A stretch of 64,000 bases of DNA, from the NCBI GenBank assembly GCA_003249215.1, contig QKJR01000041.1, forward strand, positions 1 to 64,000, read 5' to 3'. The stretch is from Rhodobacterales bacterium. Its GTDB lineage: Bacteria; Pseudomonadota; Alphaproteobacteria; Rhodobacterales; Rhodobacteraceae. The number at the start of each line of letters is the position of its first letter. Positions within the stretch are counted from its first letter, which is position 1. Shown piece after piece: positions 61,853 to 64,000 of the stretch. The position numbers and the translations under genes are program-made. The notes under the pieces were generated by a model. The model was not told where the DNA came from, made no database searches, and saw only the letters and a list, made by a program, of their open reading frames with translations.

Positions 61853-63610
61853 ATGGCGGAGATTGAAACCGATGTGCTGATCATCGGAACGGGGCCCGCG
61901 GGCTCGGCGACGGCGGCACTGCTGTCGAGCTACGGGATCGCGAACATGGCGATCAATCGCTATCGCTGGCTGGCGAATACGCCGCGCGCCCATATCACCA
62001 ACCAACGCGCGATGGAGGTGCTGCGCGATCTTGGCCGCACGGTCGAGGACGAGGCCTATCTCCATGCCACGCATCAGGATCTGATGGGCGAGAACATCTT
62101 CTGCGAGAGCCTCGCGGGCGAGGAGATCGGCCGGATGCAGGCCTGGGGCAACCACCCGCTCTCGCGCGCCGAACATCAGATGTCTTCGCCCTGTCTGATG
62201 AACGACCTGCCGCAGACCTTCATGGAGCCGATCCTGTTCAAGACCGCCTGTTCGCGCGGCACGCAGGCGCGGATGTCGACCGAATATGTCAGCCACGTTC
62301 AGGATGCCGAGGGGGTCACCACCACCTGCCTCGACCGGCTGACCGGCAAGAGCTTCACGATCCGCTCGACATATCTGGTGGGCGCCGATGGCGGCAAGTC
62401 GCTGGTCGCCGAGCACGCGGGCCTGCCCTTCGAGGGCAAGATGGCTGTCGGCGGCTCGATGAACATCCTCTTCCGGGCCGATCTGTCGAAATATGTCGCC
62501 CACCGGCCCTCGGTTCTCTACTGGGTGATGCAGCCGGGCGCCGATGTCGGCGGGATCGGGATGGGGCTGATCCGGATGGTGCGGCCGTGGAACGAATGGC
62601 TCATCGTCTGGGGCTATGACATCAACGGCCCCGAGCCCGAGGTGACCGAAGACTTCGCCACCGGCGTCGCGCGGCAGTTGATCGGCGATCCCGAGCTCGA
62701 GATCGAACTGCTGAGCGCCAATACCTGGACGGTGAACAACTTCTACGCCACCACGACCTCGGCCGGGCGGGTCTATTGCATGGGCGATGCGATCCACCGC
62801 CATCCGCCGTCGAACGGGCTCGGCTCGAACACCTCGATTCAGGACGCGTTCAACCTCGCCTGGAAGCTTGCCATGGTGCTCAAGGGGCAGGCGGGGGCGG
62901 GCCTCCTTGACAGCTACACCGCCGAGCGCGCGCCGGTCGCGAAACAGATCGTGACCCGCGCGAACCAGTCGATCGGCGAGACCGGCCCGATCTTCGAGGC
63001 GCTGGGCATGGGCGGCGGCGTCGATCCCGTTCAGATGCAGAAGAACCTCGAGGCGCGCTGCAACGCGACGCCCGCCGCCGAGAAACAGCGCGAGGCGATC
63101 CGCAAGGCCATCGCCTTCAAGAAATACGAATTCGATGCCCATGGCGTCGAGATGAACCAGCGCTATCGCTCGGGGGCGATCGTGACCGATGGTCAGGTCG
63201 AGCCGGCCTTCGAGCTCGATGCCGAGCTGCATTATCAGCCGACCACCTGGCCCGGCGCGCGTCTGCCCCATGCCTGGGTCTATAGCGCCGATGGTGCGCG
63301 CGTCTCGACGCTCGATCTGTGCGGTCACGGCAGGTTTTCGATCCTGACCGGGCTTGGCGGTCAGGCCTGGGTCGGGGCGGCGCAGAAGGTGGGGGCGGCG
63401 CTGGGGATCGAGATCGGGACCCATCTGATCGGCCCGCGTCAGGCCCATGCCGACCATTCCGGCGACTGGGCGCGGCTGCGCGAGATCACCGACAGCGGCT
63501 GTCTGCTGGTGCGGCCCGATCACCATGTAGCCTGGCGCGCCTATCGTCTGGCCGACGACCCCGAGGGCGAGCTGATGCGGGTGCTGAGCACGGTGCTGGC
63601 CCGGACCTGA
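61853..63610 (+). CDS. FAD-dependent phenol hydroxylase (TfdB/PheA-like)
   Basis: 585-residue flavoprotein monooxygenase. GTGPAGSATAALLSSYG at the N terminus binds FAD; VGADGGKSLVAEHAG is the DG motif; YCMGDAIHRHPPSNGLGSNTSIQDAFNLAWKLA is the GD motif, with the HRHPP and NTSIQDAFNLAWK wording typical of TfdB-type 2,4-dichlorophenol hydroxylases. A thioredoxin-like C-terminal domain follows. Start ATG 61853 after GGGAGGAA. It hydroxylates a phenol ortho to OH; substrate undetermined. Second hydroxylase of the region, under a LysR gene. Confidence 0.9.
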   Translation: MAEIETDVLIIGTGPAGSATAALLSSYGIANMAINRYRWLANTPRAHITNQRAMEVLRDLGRTVEDEAYLHATHQDLMGENIFCESLAGEEIGRMQAWGNHPLSRAEHQMSSPCLMNDLPQTFMEPILFKTACSRGTQARMSTEYVSHVQDAEGVTTTCLDRLTGKSFTIRSTYLVGADGGKSLVAEHAGLPFEGKMAVGGSMNILFRADLSKYVAHRPSVLYWVMQPGADVGGIGMGLIRMVRPWNEWLIVWGYDINGPEPEVTEDFATGVARQLIGDPELEIELLSANTWTVNNFYATTTSAGRVYCMGDAIHRHPPSNGLGSNTSIQDAFNLAWKLAMVLKGQAGAGLLDSYTAERAPVAKQIVTRANQSIGETGPIFEALGMGGGVDPVQMQKNLEARCNATPAAEKQREAIRKAIAFKKYEFDAHGVEMNQRYRSGAIVTDGQVEPAFELDAELHYQPTTWPGARLPHAWVYSADGARVSTLDLCGHGRFSILTGLGGQAWVGAAQKVGAALGIEIGTHLIGPRQAHADHSGDWARLREITDSGCLLVRPDHHVAWRAYRLADDPEGELMRVLSTVLART

Positions 63611-63731
63611 GGCACGGCCCCGCCTCGTTTGCGGTCCGCGGTCGGGGCCAGCCTCAGGCGGGACGGCCGGGGGCTGTTTCCGCGCGCCCCGGGGTGCTAG
63701 GTCTTGGGCGAGCGGGCAGGGCAGGGGCGCC

Positions 63732-64000
63732 GTGGACTTCGAGACGATCCATCAGTCCGGCCCGATCCGGGTCACCCGCCTCGGGCCTGAGGCGCCAGCG
63801 CCGGGCGGGGATCTCGTGATCGCCTTCGCCTCGATCGGCCACGACCCGAGCCGCGCGCCCTCGCCCGAATTCGTCGCGACCGCGCTGGGCCGCGGCACCG
63901 CCGCCGCGCCCCGGCGCGCATTGTTCGTCAGCGACGAGAGCCGGAGCTGGGCCAATGCCCCCGCCTTCGCCCCCGCCCTGCGCGCGGGCCTCGTCGCCGA
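63732..64000 (+). CDS. Unidentified protein, 5' part (runs past the window)
   Basis: An open frame starts at GTG 63732 (MDFETIHQSGPIRVTRLGPE) and continues to the right edge for 89 codons. Strong third-position GC supports coding. The segment LVIAFASIGHDPSRAPSPEF followed by ALFVSDESRSWAN looks like the opening of an alpha/beta protein, perhaps alpha/beta-hydrolase-like, but I cannot assign a family. An upstream start is possible. Confidence 0.5.
   Translation, partial: MDFETIHQSGPIRVTRLGPEAPAPGGDLVIAFASIGHDPSRAPSPEFVATALGRGTAAAPRRALFVSDESRSWANAPAFAPALRAGLVA

Overview
The window is GC-rich, densely packed alphaproteobacterial chromosome, most likely from Rhodobacteraceae/Paracoccaceae (Rhodobacter-like). 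The evidence is the short alphaproteobacterial ProS, a GapR/UPF0335 protein, DUF2842 and DUF2937 proteins, an HdaA-type DnaA relative next to ppk and ppx, a phaZ / phaC-phaP-phaR polyhydroxybutyrate locus, and several copies of a dispersed palindromic repeat built on a CCCGGGATATTT / TTCAACCTGA core. I see no plasmid, phage or transposase genes. The species is inferred, not proven.

Layout, left half. 1-165 is the tail of a membrane protein. 255-5900 is a minus-strand run of ppx, ppk, hdaA and an AI-2E-family permease. A lower-GC pentapeptide-repeat membrane protein follows. Then come proS with a DUF2937 gene, a di-haem cytochrome c peroxidase/MauG-type protein behind a perfect FNR-type box, lolC/E-lolD, an ArsC/YffB-like protein, a small lipoprotein, a cold-shock gene, thrS, two alpha/beta-hydrolases (one without its nucleophilic Ser), and ilvI-ilvH. 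The ilv genes lie behind a complete-looking attenuator: promoter, a 15-residue leader peptide rich in Leu and Val, an antiterminator stem and an intrinsic terminator.

Middle. A PaaI thioesterase, a phosphotransferase, a TRAP DctQ-DctM pair without a nearby binding protein, a second cold-shock gene and an AT-richer GIY-YIG orphan lead into the PHB locus (phaZ divergent from phaC; phaP and phaR with PhaR-type operators). A LysR gene, a repeat-rich 670-nt gap with an 11-copy heptamer, pyrG, secG, purA, a flavodoxin-like oxidoreductase, a DUF2842 protein and a 1008-residue Ala/Glu-rich repeat protein follow. Thiamine pyrophosphokinase, an EamA transporter, gapR, an unknown protein, an iron-type ABC permease and tRNA-Thr(UGU) close this part.

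Right part (47.4-63.6 kb). This is a coherent aromatic-degradation region. An IclR regulator diverges from pcaI-pcaJ-pcaF. A minus-strand operon encodes maleylacetate reductase, a complete branched-chain-type ABC importer (binding protein, two ATPases, two permeases), hydroxyquinol/catechol-type intradiol dioxygenase and a small tautomerase-like protein. Upstream lie an FAD aromatic hydroxylase with a divergent TetR regulator, then a LysR regulator divergent from a second, TfdB-like FAD hydroxylase. Together these would import or hydroxylate a phenolic such as resorcinol, cleave hydroxyquinol to maleylacetate, reduce it to 3-oxoadipate and split that to succinyl-CoA and acetyl-CoA. The actual substrate is an inference. 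The window ends inside an unidentified gene.
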